Part shown: positions 47,129 to 55,842 of the stretch, one piece after another
Layout of the letters: every line of letters starts with the position of its first letter
Position numbering within the stretch: the stretch's first letter is position 1
NCBI RefSeq assembly: GCF_001886265.1
Contig: NZ_JXLE01000017.1
Location: 1-55,842, forward strand
DNA length: 55,842 nucleotides
Source of the DNA: Enterococcus thailandicus
GTDB taxonomy: Bacteria; Bacillota; Bacilli; Lactobacillales; Enterococcaceae
Direction: 5' to 3'
The notes under the pieces: model-generated
Seen by the model: only the letters and a program-made list of their open reading frames with translations
Database searches by the model: none
Told to the model about the DNA's origin: nothing
Translations under genes and position numbers: made by a program

Positions 47129-48005
47129 AGGCCTAGGTCGAGGAATCAACGCGCTATTTCAAGATTTAGAAAATTTAGAAAGTGTTGATGTAAAAGACGA
47201 AGCAGTTATTCAATTACCTTTGAACGAGCTACGTCCTAATCCTTATCAACCACGAAAAACGTTTGAAGAAGTATCTCTACAGGAGCTAGCTAATTCAATT
47301 GAACAATCGGGTGTGTTTCAACCAATTATTGTTAGAAGATCTACGGTAAAAGGGTATGAAATTATCGCTGGTGAGCGACGTTTTCGTGCTTCAAAATTAG
47401 CTGAAAAAGAAACAATTCCAGCAATTGTACGAGAATTCAATGAAGAAGCAATGATGCAGGTTGCTGTTTTAGAAAACTTGCAACGAGAAGATTTAAATCC
47501 TTTAGAAGAAGCAGAAGCTTACGAAATGCTGATGAAAAATTTGAATTTGACACAAGCAGAAGTAGCCAGCCGTTTAGGGAAAAGTCGTCCTTACATTGCG
47601 AACTACTTACGATTGTTGTCTTTACCAGATCTAGTGAAGGAAATGGTTCAAGATCACCGTTTATCAATGGGACAAGCTAGAACCTTATTAGGTCTAAAAA
47701 ATAAAGATCTTATTTTGAAATTAGCTAATCGTGTAGTATCTGAAAACTTAACTGTTCGTCAATTAGAACAAACAGTGTCTGAATTAAATCAAAATGATGG
47801 GAAAGAAAAGAAAAAAATCCCACGTTTGGCAAAAGAAAAACCTTATTACATTCGTGAAAGCGAAGATCGTTTGATGGATAAATTTGGTACGAGTGTTGCA
47901 ATTCAAGAAAAAGATGGCAAAGGAAAAATTGAAATTGAGTATCTTTCACAAAACGATTTAACAAGAATTCTTGATATTCTTAACATTCAATTTGATGAAG
48001 AGTAG
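47115..48005 (+). CDS. parB: chromosome partitioning protein ParB (Spo0J)
   Basis: 296 residues from the GTG at 47115, overlapping the parA end; longer in-frame starts lie inside parA. The N-terminal LGRGINALFQ is followed by the CTPase/ParB domain: LRPNPYQPRKTFEE, GERRFRASKLAE. A central helix-turn-helix is QAEVASRLGKSRPYIANYLR. The C-terminus dimerises. It binds parS; candidate sites are at 7675, 17036 and 49763. Confidence 0.95.
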   Translation: MKKNKGLGRGINALFQDLENLESVDVKDEAVIQLPLNELRPNPYQPRKTFEEVSLQELANSIEQSGVFQPIIVRRSTVKGYEIIAGERRFRASKLAEKETIPAIVREFNEEAMMQVAVLENLQREDLNPLEEAEAYEMLMKNLNLTQAEVASRLGKSRPYIANYLRLLSLPDLVKEMVQDHRLSMGQARTLLGLKNKDLILKLANRVVSENLTVRQLEQTVSELNQNDGKEKKKIPRLAKEKPYYIRESEDRLMDKFGTSVAIQEKDGKGKIEIEYLSQNDLTRILDILNIQFDEE

Positions 48006-48022
48006 AAACAGGAGGCTATTTT

Positions 48023-48214
48023 ATGTATGATTTAGGCGATATTGTTGAAATGAAAAAACCTCATGCTTGTCAAACAAATCGTTGGGAAATCATTCGTATG
48101 GGAGCAGACATCAAAATTAAATGTGTGAACTGTGGCCATATCGTGATGATGACACGTCGCGATTTTGAAAAAAAACTAAAAAAAATACTTGAAAAAAAGG
48201 CAAAGAAAGAGTGA
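48023..48214 (+). CDS. DUF951 protein
   Basis: 63 residues. YDLGDIVEMKKPHACQTNRW and IKCVNCGHIVMMTRRDFEKK contain the conserved DUF951 cysteines. In Firmicutes it always precedes ychF. Function is unknown; single-strand nucleic-acid binding has been suggested from structure. Ribosome site AGGAGG upstream. Confidence 0.9.
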   Translation: MYDLGDIVEMKKPHACQTNRWEIIRMGADIKIKCVNCGHIVMMTRRDFEKKLKKILEKKAKKE

Positions 48215-48222
48215 ATTAATTT

Positions 48223-49323
48223 ATGGCATTGACTGCTGGAATCGTTGGCTTGCCCAACGTAGGAAAATCAACTTTATTTAATGCAATTACAAAAGCTGGA
48301 GCAGAAGCAGCGAACTATCCTTTTGCAACAATTGATCCAAACATTGGAATGGTTGAAGTACCAGACTGGCGTTTACAACGCTTAACAGAACTTGTACAAC
48401 CGAAAAAAACTGTACCAACGACATTTGAATTTACTGATATTGCCGGTATCGTTAAGGGCGCAAGTAAAGGTGAAGGATTAGGAAATAAATTTTTAAGCCA
48501 TATTCGCCAAGTAGATGCAATTTGTCATGTTGTTCGTTGTTTTGATGACGATAACATCACCCATGTTGAAGGTCGTGTAGATCCTTTAGGCGACATTGAT
48601 ACAATCAACTTAGAGTTGGTTTTAGCTGATTTGGAATCAATTACTAAACGTTATACACGTGTGGCTAAAGTAGCAAAAACAAAAGATAAAGAAGCTGTGG
48701 CAGAGTTAGCTGTGTTGGATAAAATCAAACCAGTTTTAGAAGAAGGCCGTTCTGCCCGTTCAATCGAATTTACGGAAGAAGAACAAAAAATCGTTAAGAG
48801 TCTATTTTTACTGACAACTAAACCTATTTTATATGTGGCGAACGTATCAGAAGATGATGTTGCTGATGCAGAATCAAATCATTATGTTCAAGAAGTGCGC
48901 AATTTTGCAGCAGAAGAAAATGCTGAAGTTATCGTAGTTTGTGCCCGAGCAGAAGAAGAAATTGCTGAACTAGATGAAGAAGACAAAGCAGAATTCTTAG
49001 AAGCTTTAGGAATTGAAGAATCTGGTTTAGATCAATTGATTCGTGCAGCCTACGGATTACTTGGATTAGCAACTTATTTCACAGCAGGTGAGCAAGAAGT
49101 GCGTGCTTGGACTTTCAGAAAAGGAATCAAGGCACCACAAGCAGCTGGAATTATCCATACGGACTTTGAACGTGGCTTTATTCGTGCAGAAACAGTTTCA
49201 TTCGATGATTTGAATAAATATGGAAATATGCATGCAGCTAAAGAAGCTGGACGTGTTCGTTTAGAAGGTAAAGAGTACATTGTACAAGATGGAGACGTTA
49301 TGTTGTTCCGTTTTAATGTATAA
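48223..49323 (+). CDS. ychF: redox-regulated ATPase YchF (OLA1 family)
   Basis: 366 residues. GIVGLPNVGKSTLFNAITKA is G1, DIAGIVKGASKGEGLGNKFL is G2-G3, and the C-terminal TGS domain ends KEYIVQDGDVMLFRFNV. This Obg-family protein prefers ATP and binds ribosomes and stress factors. 8 bases after DUF951. Confidence 0.96.
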   Translation: MALTAGIVGLPNVGKSTLFNAITKAGAEAANYPFATIDPNIGMVEVPDWRLQRLTELVQPKKTVPTTFEFTDIAGIVKGASKGEGLGNKFLSHIRQVDAICHVVRCFDDDNITHVEGRVDPLGDIDTINLELVLADLESITKRYTRVAKVAKTKDKEAVAELAVLDKIKPVLEEGRSARSIEFTEEEQKIVKSLFLLTTKPILYVANVSEDDVADAESNHYVQEVRNFAAEENAEVIVVCARAEEEIAELDEEDKAEFLEALGIEESGLDQLIRAAYGLLGLATYFTAGEQEVRAWTFRKGIKAPQAAGIIHTDFERGFIRAETVSFDDLNKYGNMHAAKEAGRVRLEGKEYIVQDGDVMLFRFNV

Positions 49324-49412
49324 AAGGGCTATCATAGTTTGCTAAAAATATGTTAAAATATTTTTTGTGACGACCGTTAAGCAAACTAACGGCTAAGGAG
49401 GACTACTAGATC

Positions 49413-50108
49413 ATGGAACCAGAGCAATTACGTGAAATGGTGAAAGAAAATAATAATTTAGAAACACAATTAACGAAGCGAAACCAACAGTATATTTTTG
49501 ATTTGAAAAAATCTTTAGAAGCAGCAAACTTATCTGAGGCAGAGAAAGTTAATGCGCTTCATGATATGTTACCTGTCTTGGTGAAAGAACAAAAAGGCGG
49601 CAAAACTGCACGTCAGCTTTTTGGAACAGTTTCTGAGCGAACAGAATCAATTATTAGTAAGCCAGTAGCACCTAAAAAATCTTCTACACCAGTTTTGATG
49701 TGGTTAGATAATACATTATTGTTATTAGGTTTATTGAGTATCATGATTGCAATTACAGGTTTCTTTTCACGTGAAACAGCTCCAGCTTATGGAATCTCAA
49801 CACTTCTGTTTGGATCAGCTATCGGTGGTTGGGTATTTTATATGATGTATAAATATATTTATCAATATGAATATCCAGGTGCAGATAGAAGCAAGAAACC
49901 AGGAATGTTAAAAACATTATTGATTTTAGGTGGTTCAACACTTGTGTGGGTAATCGCATTCTCAGCGACAACGTTACTTCCACCAGTTCTTAACCCAGTG
50001 TTAAATCCAATTGCAGTAATTGTGATTGGTGCAGCAGCATTAGCACTACGTTACTACTTGAAGAAAAAATATGAAATCGTGGGCAGTCTATCTGTTCCAA
50101 GAAGATAA
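49413..50108 (+). CDS. DUF1129 membrane protein
   Basis: 231 residues. A cytoplasmic helical part (TKRNQQYIFDLKKSLEAANL) precedes four membrane helices such as TLLLLGLLSIMIAITGFF and VWVIAFSATTLLPPVL. This is the DUF1129 layout. Function unknown. ATG with AAGGAGG upstream and a small CCGTTA/TAACGG hairpin at 49374-49392 before it. A parS-like sequence lies in its coding part. Confidence 0.8.
   Translation: MEPEQLREMVKENNNLETQLTKRNQQYIFDLKKSLEAANLSEAEKVNALHDMLPVLVKEQKGGKTARQLFGTVSERTESIISKPVAPKKSSTPVLMWLDNTLLLLGLLSIMIAITGFFSRETAPAYGISTLLFGSAIGGWVFYMMYKYIYQYEYPGADRSKKPGMLKTLLILGGSTLVWVIAFSATTLLPPVLNPVLNPIAVIVIGAAALALRYYLKKKYEIVGSLSVPRR
49763..49778. promoter_or_regulatory. weak parS-like site inside the DUF1129 gene
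   Basis: CTTTTCACGTGAAACA matches parS at 14 of 16 positions, with the perfect centre TTTCACGTGAAA. It is on the right side of oriC, close to parA-parB. Confidence 0.5.
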
Positions 50109-50115
50109 TTAGCAA

Positions 50116-50150
50116 GCAACGTACGAAATTATTCGTGCGTTGTTTTTTTT
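50116..50150 (+). terminator. terminator after the DUF1129 gene
   Basis: CAACGTACGAA and TTCGTGCGTTG with ATTA loop, then nine T. Confidence 0.9.
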
Positions 50151-50276
50151 TATATTTTCTTTCGTAACAATGAGAATAATCAAAATAAAATCTTTGTTTT
50201 ATGAGAAATAAAGCAGCAGTTGCTTCTTAGTTATTGACTTAAAGGATAAAATCGCTTATTTTAATAGATAAACTAA

Positions 50277-51782
<1,506 letters not shown>

Positions 51783-51790
51783 ATAAAAGA

Positions 51791-51834
51791 AAAACTTCCA
51801 CCAAAATCATAATTGATTTTGGTGGAAGTTTTTT
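51791..51834. terminator. bidirectional terminator between guaB and serS
   Basis: AAACTTCCACCAAAATCA paired with its exact complement around TAAT, A-run left and T-run right. Confidence 0.95.
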
Positions 51835-51850
51835 GTTTTAGAAAGTAAAT

Positions 51851-53122
51851 TTAGTTGATTACTCTTAAATTACCCATATATGGCACTAAAGCTTCAGGAA
51901 TAGTTACTGAGCCATCTTCATTTTGGTAGTTTTCTAAGATAGCTGCAACTGTACGGCCAACAGCTAAACCAGATCCATTCAATGTATGAGCGTAATGAAT
52001 TTTTCCATCTTCATCACGGTAGCGAATCATTGCTCGACGTGCTTGGAAATCTTCACAGTTTGAACATGAACTAATTTCACGGAAAGTATCTTGCGCGGGA
52101 ATCCAAACTTCTAAATCATACGTTTTAGCAGCAGAGAAGCCCATGTCACCTGTTGACAAAGCAACGACACGATAAGGTAAGTTTAATTTTTGCAAAATAT
52201 CTTCAGCATCATTAGTCATTTTTTCTAGTTCTTCATAAGAATGTTCAGCATCAGAAAATTTAACCATTTCAACTTTGTTAAATTGGTGCAAACGAATCAG
52301 ACCACGAGTATCTCTACCAGCACTACCAGCTTCTGAACGGAAAGCAGGGCTAAGAGCGGTAAAGCGAATTGGTAAATCTTTTCCATCTAAAATTTCGTCA
52401 TTATAATAGTTGGTTAAAGGAACCTCTGCAGTAGGAATCAATGTTAAATCGGTATTTTCTAATTGGAACACATCTTCTTTAAATTTTGGAAATTGACCTG
52501 TCCCGAACATTGCACGACTGTTAACAATGTAAGGAGTAATCATTTCAGTATAACCATGTTCATAAATATGTTGATCAAGCATAAAATTATACACGGCGCG
52601 TTCTAGGCGTGCACCTAATCCTTTATAATAAACAAAACGGCTTCCTGAAACTTTTGCGCCACGTTCAAAATCTAAAATATCAAGATTTTCTGCGATTTCC
52701 CAGTGTGGTTTAGGTTCAAAAGAAAAGTTTCGGGGATTGCTCCAACGACGAACTTCTACGTTATCGTCTTCATCTTTTCCAATTGGTACTGAGTCATTAG
52801 GCAAGTTTGGTAAAGTAGTAGCAATCTGAGTAAGTTTTTCATCAACATCAGCAATTTCTGTATCTAAGGCTTTGATGTTGCCACCAACTTCTTTCATTTC
52901 TGAAATTTTTGCAGAAGCATCTTCTTTATTACGTTTTAGTTGTGCAATTTCTGCAGAAACATCATTTCGATATTTTTTTAATTCCTCACTTTTTACAAGC
53001 AAATTACGACGACTTTCATCTAATTCCATAAATTCAGCCAAAGTTTCTTTTTTTACGCCACGTGTCATTAATTTTTCTTGGACTGAGTCAAAGTTCTGAC
53101 GCATCATTTTTACATCTAACAT
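51851..53122 (-). CDS. serS: seryl-tRNA synthetase
   Basis: 423 residues. The N-terminal coiled-coil arm (about residues 25-110, [20 protein letters not shown]) binds tRNA-Ser. Class II motifs follow: [20 protein letters not shown] (motif 2) and [19 protein letters not shown] (motif 3). It charges tRNA-Ser. A T-box leader lies directly upstream, so expression should rise when tRNA-Ser is uncharged. Confidence 0.97.
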   Translation of the reverse strand: MLDVKMMRQNFDSVQEKLMTRGVKKETLAEFMELDESRRNLLVKSEELKKYRNDVSAEIAQLKRNKEDASAKISEMKEVGGNIKALDTEIADVDEKLTQIATTLPNLPNDSVPIGKDEDDNVEVRRWSNPRNFSFEPKPHWEIAENLDILDFERGAKVSGSRFVYYKGLGARLERAVYNFMLDQHIYEHGYTEMITPYIVNSRAMFGTGQFPKFKEDVFQLENTDLTLIPTAEVPLTNYYNDEILDGKDLPIRFTALSPAFRSEAGSAGRDTRGLIRLHQFNKVEMVKFSDAEHSYEELEKMTNDAEDILQKLNLPYRVVALSTGDMGFSAAKTYDLEVWIPAQDTFREISSCSNCEDFQARRAMIRYRDEDGKIHYAHTLNGSGLAVGRTVAAILENYQNEDGSVTIPEALVPYMGNLRVIN

Positions 53123-53139
53123 TAATTAATTCCTCCTTT

Positions 53140-53390
53140 ATAAATAAAAAAAACTATTCCTTCCCAAAAATCTTGGGACGAAATAGTTTTGTATTCGCGG
53201 TACCACCCGAGTTCAGCTTTAATTGCTGCTCTTGTTTACAGATAACGGCTGTTAACCGGCTTTTCTTATTTCAAAAAGCACACATCATAGAACTGGAACT
53301 TCCAAATTATTTTTTGCTGATTTGCAGCGACCATCAGCTCTCTGTTAAAAAATAAAGTGTACTGGGTTCTGTGTTTAGTATTCACTAATT
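53140..53390 (-). promoter_or_regulatory. T-box riboswitch of serS
   Basis: The minus strand carries the T-box core GGGTGGTACCGCG (within 53191-53208), an upstream stem I with AGAGAGCTGATGG, and a terminator AAACTATTTC / GGAATAGTTT followed by T (53149-53190) before serS. The promoter is at 53397-53425. The specifier codon was not assigned with certainty; serine is inferred from the downstream gene. Confidence 0.92.
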
Positions 53391-53396
53391 GACTTA

Positions 53397-53425
53397 AGAA
53401 TATCGAAAAATGAGATATTCGTCAA
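53397..53425 (-). promoter_or_regulatory. promoter of the serS T-box transcript
   Basis: Minus strand TTGACG, 17 bases, TATTCT. An inverted pair GAATATC / GATATTC overlaps the spacer. Confidence 0.65.
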
Positions 53426-53429
53426 CTGA

Positions 53430-54632
53430 TTATTTTTCATCTTGAGGAAGTTTACTATTTTTTTTCAAAGGTAGGTGCATAATAAATGAAGTCCAACTTT
53501 GATCTGATTTTGCATAAATGTACCCACCGTGTAATGCAACAATACTTTGAGCAATTGCTAGCCCAAGTCCTGTTCCGCCAGTTGCTTGTGATCGAGATTC
53601 TTCCACACGATAAAAACGATCAAATAAATTATCAAGAGATTGTTTTGGAATCATTGCCCCATTATTTTTAACGACTGCTACAACTTCTGTTCCGACACGT
53701 TCGACTTCAATGATAATATTTGTAGCTCCTTTACCGTACTTCAGGGCATTTGTAATTAAATTATTAAAGACGCGGACCAATTTTTCTGTATCCCCATCCA
53801 TAATCAGAGAAGACTCTTTAGATTGAACAAGTATTTGAATATTTTTTTTTGCAGCTTCCAACTCAAAGTCAGCAGCAAGCTGCTCGATTAATTGAATCAA
53901 ATCAAATGCTGAAAAGTTAACAGGCACTGCTGGCTGTCGCACTTTTGTATATTCAAAAAGGTCTTCAACTAAGGATTTCATTTGTTTTGCCTTTACATAA
54001 GCAGTATGTGTGTACTTCAAAAGATCTTCTTGAGAATGATATTGTCCATCTTCAATCAGACCTAAGTAACCAATAATGGATGTTAAGGGTGTACGAATGT
54101 CATGGCTCACGTTTGTAATCAGTTCGTCTTTTGATTTTTCAATTTTTCGCTCATCCTCAATAGCAGCAACCGTACTATCTACTAAGCCATTGATACTAGT
54201 AACAACTCTACTAAGATCGCCACTAAGTTCAAAAGGGATTCGATGATCATAATTACCATTAGCAATGAAATGTAGCTCACTGATAATATGACGTAATTGC
54301 ATTTGTCGATAGCGCCGAATCAAGCGCCAATATAAAACTGCTACATCTAATAGTAAGAAAAGCGGAATAATAAAATTCCTACCATTCCAAAAAAGATCAG
54401 AGCCAAGTCGCTGGGCAAAAATATTTTTTGAGTCCCAAATTGCGTTTGTGAGAGAAGGAGAGCTGTTGATGACAGAACTAATTACTACTAAAATAGCGAC
54501 ATTTAATAGAAGTAAAAGAATAACTGTGATAATTCCTTCTGCTAAAAGTTCACTGATTTCTTTGGAAGTTAAAATGATACGCCGTCGTTTCTCTTTTCCC
54601 ACGCTCTTATCTTGCGTCAATTTTATATCCAA
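53430..54632 (-). CDS. sensor histidine kinase, VanS-like
   Basis: 400 residues from TTG overlapping the regulator gene by 26 bases; nearby TTG and GTG alternatives make the exact start uncertain. Two membrane helices (VILLLLLNVAILVVISSV and IPLFLLLDVAVLYW) enclose a short outer loop of about 35 residues. HAMP follows, then the H-box NVSHDIRTPLTSIIGYLG, N-box NLITNALKYG and G-box GGTGLGLAIAQSIV. All kinase motifs are intact. The short outer loop suggests sensing in or near the membrane. The signal is unknown; similarity to VanS does not mean glycopeptide resistance, as no van genes are present. Confidence 0.9.
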   Translation of the reverse strand: MDIKLTQDKSVGKEKRRRIILTSKEISELLAEGIITVILLLLLNVAILVVISSVINSSPSLTNAIWDSKNIFAQRLGSDLFWNGRNFIIPLFLLLDVAVLYWRLIRRYRQMQLRHIISELHFIANGNYDHRIPFELSGDLSRVVTSINGLVDSTVAAIEDERKIEKSKDELITNVSHDIRTPLTSIIGYLGLIEDGQYHSQEDLLKYTHTAYVKAKQMKSLVEDLFEYTKVRQPAVPVNFSAFDLIQLIEQLAADFELEAAKKNIQILVQSKESSLIMDGDTEKLVRVFNNLITNALKYGKGATNIIIEVERVGTEVVAVVKNNGAMIPKQSLDNLFDRFYRVEESRSQATGGTGLGLAIAQSIVALHGGYIYAKSDQSWTSFIMHLPLKKNSKLPQDEK

Positions 54633-55296
54633 CCCCCCAAACAGTTTGAATTACTTTTTCTCCACCTGTAGCTTCTTCAATCTTATCTCGTAAATGGCTC
54701 ACGTGAACCATAACTGTTTTTGCTGAGACAATACTTTCTTGTTTCCAAACACGTTCAAAAATTTCATCCGCACTAAATACACGATTTGGGTGACTAGCTA
54801 AAAGATATAAAATGCCAAATTCTAAAGCAGTTAATTGGATTTCTTTCCCGTCAATTGTTTTTACTTCATGGGAGTCTTTGTTGATTATTAATGAATTTAC
54901 TTCTAATACATCCGGTTGTTCAGCAGTTATTTGCATTTTTGTACGACGTAATAAAGATTTTACACGCGCCATAACTTCCAATGGATTAAATGGTTTGGTT
55001 ACGTAGTCATCTGCACCAGCAACTAACCCTTTGATTTTATCCATATCAGTTGTTTTTGCTGTTAACATAATAATTGGAATTTGAGATTCTTTTCGTAATT
55101 CTTTTACAACTTGCATACCATCCATTTCAGGCATCATGATATCTAAAATAAGCAATTCAATATCGGGAATAGTTCTAATTTTTGATAGTGCCTCTTTTCC
55201 GTCATAAGCTTTTACTGCCTCGTAACCTTCATTGTGTACATAGATACTTAATAACTCTACAATTTCTTTGTCGTCATCTGCAATTAAAATTTTCAT
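54607..55296 (-). CDS. OmpR-family response regulator, VanR-like
   Basis: 229 residues. Receiver MKILIADDDKEIVELLSIYV with phospho-aspartate in LLILDIMMPEMDGMQVV, TAK and KPF switch residues. A winged-helix DNA-binding domain follows (LTALEFGILYLLASHPNRVF to QTVWGVGYKID). Operon with the kinase. The ATG follows GGAGGATTC. Its targets are unknown; self-regulation is likely. Confidence 0.95.
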   Translation of the reverse strand: MKILIADDDKEIVELLSIYVHNEGYEAVKAYDGKEALSKIRTIPDIELLILDIMMPEMDGMQVVKELRKESQIPIIMLTAKTTDMDKIKGLVAGADDYVTKPFNPLEVMARVKSLLRRTKMQITAEQPDVLEVNSLIINKDSHEVKTIDGKEIQLTALEFGILYLLASHPNRVFSADEIFERVWKQESIVSAKTVMVHVSHLRDKIEEATGGEKVIQTVWGVGYKIDAR

Positions 55297-55551
55297 ATAA
55301 TGAATCCTCCAGAATAAGTGTGTTTACTATTATTCTAGCAAAAAAAAGCAGAAATAGATAAAAGCAACACTTTGTTAACAAAAAATTTAGAAGAAATCAC
55401 TGTAAATCAAACATAATAGAAAAAAACTGAACAATTATTACAGATGTAATATAAAATCAAGCGAAAATAGTGTAAAAAGCGAATGATTTTAAAGCAGAAT
55501 TAAATAATGATCGAACTTGTTATAAATGTTGTTAAAACAGCATTTTTATTA

Positions 55552-55580
55552 TTGACTTTAGAATTTTAAGTTGGTATATT
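55552..55580 (+). promoter_or_regulatory. tandem promoter 1
   Basis: TTGACT, 17-base spacer, TATATT. Confidence 0.6.
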
Positions 55581-55636
55581 ATTATTTGTTCAACAAGAGC
55601 AATTAAAATTTTGTTGATTAGTCGTTAAATAAGTTG

Positions 55637-55665
55637 TTGACATGTTCATTATGGCATGATAAGAT
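55637..55665 (+). promoter_or_regulatory. tandem promoter 2
   Basis: TTGACA, 17-base spacer, TAAGAT. Confidence 0.6.
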
Positions 55666-55733
55666 AACTAAGTTGTTTAAAAAGAACTGCTTATGAAGCT
55701 TGATTTCATCAAGGAAAACTTCAAAAAAAGTTC

Positions 55734-55762
55734 TTGACAAATAACAAACGATGCGATATGAT
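55734..55762 (+). promoter_or_regulatory. tandem promoter 3
   Basis: TTGACA, 17-base spacer, TATGAT, preceded by an A-run resembling an UP element. Confidence 0.7.
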
Positions 55763-55819
55763 AAATGAGTTGCTGAAAGATTTCTCAAACGAAATCAAAA
55801 AAAACTTTTTTAAAAAGAG

Positions 55820-55842
55820 TTGACATTCAAACGTCACTCTGA
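55820..55842 (+). promoter_or_regulatory. tandem promoter 4, cut by the window edge
   Basis: TTGACA at 55820-55825, followed by exactly 17 bases to the edge; the -10 element would start at the next base. Preceded by an A/T-rich UP-like tract. Confidence 0.5.

Larger units (their letters stand above)
55297..55842. other. promoter-rich gene-free right end, probably upstream of an rRNA operon
   Basis: No gene is seen in these 546 bases. They hold four plus-strand -35 elements, three with complete promoters (listed separately). The density and strength of promoters pointing out of the window are characteristic of rrn operons, which lie near oriC in Firmicutes. Confidence 0.6.

Noticed and set aside
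53430-55296. Vancomycin resistance two-component system
   Set aside because: VanRS-like similarity is of family level and no vanH, vanA/B or vanX genes are nearby.

Overview
The window is low-GC Firmicutes chromosome spanning the replication origin. Gene content and order (rpsF-ssb-rpsR, gyrA, gyrB, recF, yaaA, dnaN, dnaA, oriC, rpmH, rnpA, yidC, jag, mnmE, mnmG, rsmG, parA, parB) plus gdpP, rplI, dnaB, purA and pyruvate oxidase suggest Enterococcus, most likely near E. faecium. The species is an inference, since no rRNA is inside the window.

Left arm (1-9.5 kb): an accessory-looking stretch. It holds a truncated LuxR-type response regulator, a secreted glycine-rich two-cysteine protein with a 52-residue membrane protein directly behind it, an EIIB-like protein lacking the phosphorylatable cysteine, a broken and an intact XRE regulator, a TMEM175-type channel, a ZIP metal transporter, pyruvate oxidase, an HdeD-like protein and an ABC-F ATPase. 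From 9.5 to 26.2 kb is the conserved replication and ribosomal block, almost all on the minus strand and so read away from oriC: degV, purA, dnaB, rplI-gdpP, rpsF-ssb-rpsR, gyrA-gyrB-recF-yaaA, dnaN, dnaA.

oriC (about 24.7-26.7 kb) has DnaA boxes on both sides of dnaA. Rightward genes follow: rpmH, rnpA, yidC, jag, mnmE, mnmG. parS-like sites lie left of the origin (7675, 17036) and possibly right of it (49763), matching the parA-parB pair at 46.4-48.0 kb.

The notable foreign region is a 12.75-kb integrative island (32655-45429) inserted in the 3' end of mnmG between 29-bp direct repeats. It supplies a replacement stop for mnmG, leaving the displaced native codons at the right junction. It encodes a tyrosine integrase, an XRE repressor with a palindromic operator, an excisionase-like protein, a triple-hairpin GC-rich region that resembles a transfer origin or structured RNA, an orphan 239-residue protein, two half-XRE genes joined head to head, three small membrane or lipoproteins, and a complete type I restriction-modification locus (hsdM-hsdS-hsdR). 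The RM locus sits between imperfect direct repeats containing the 3' end of the neighbouring lipoprotein gene, which suggests it is an exchangeable cassette inside the island. No replication, relaxase or packaging gene was recognised, so the island looks non-autonomous.

Beyond the island are rsmG, parA, parB, a DUF951 gene, ychF, a DUF1129 gene, guaB, serS (with a T-box leader) and a VanRS-like two-component system. The window ends in three complete tandem sigma-70-type promoters and a fourth -35 box, all reading out of the right edge, probably into an rRNA operon.
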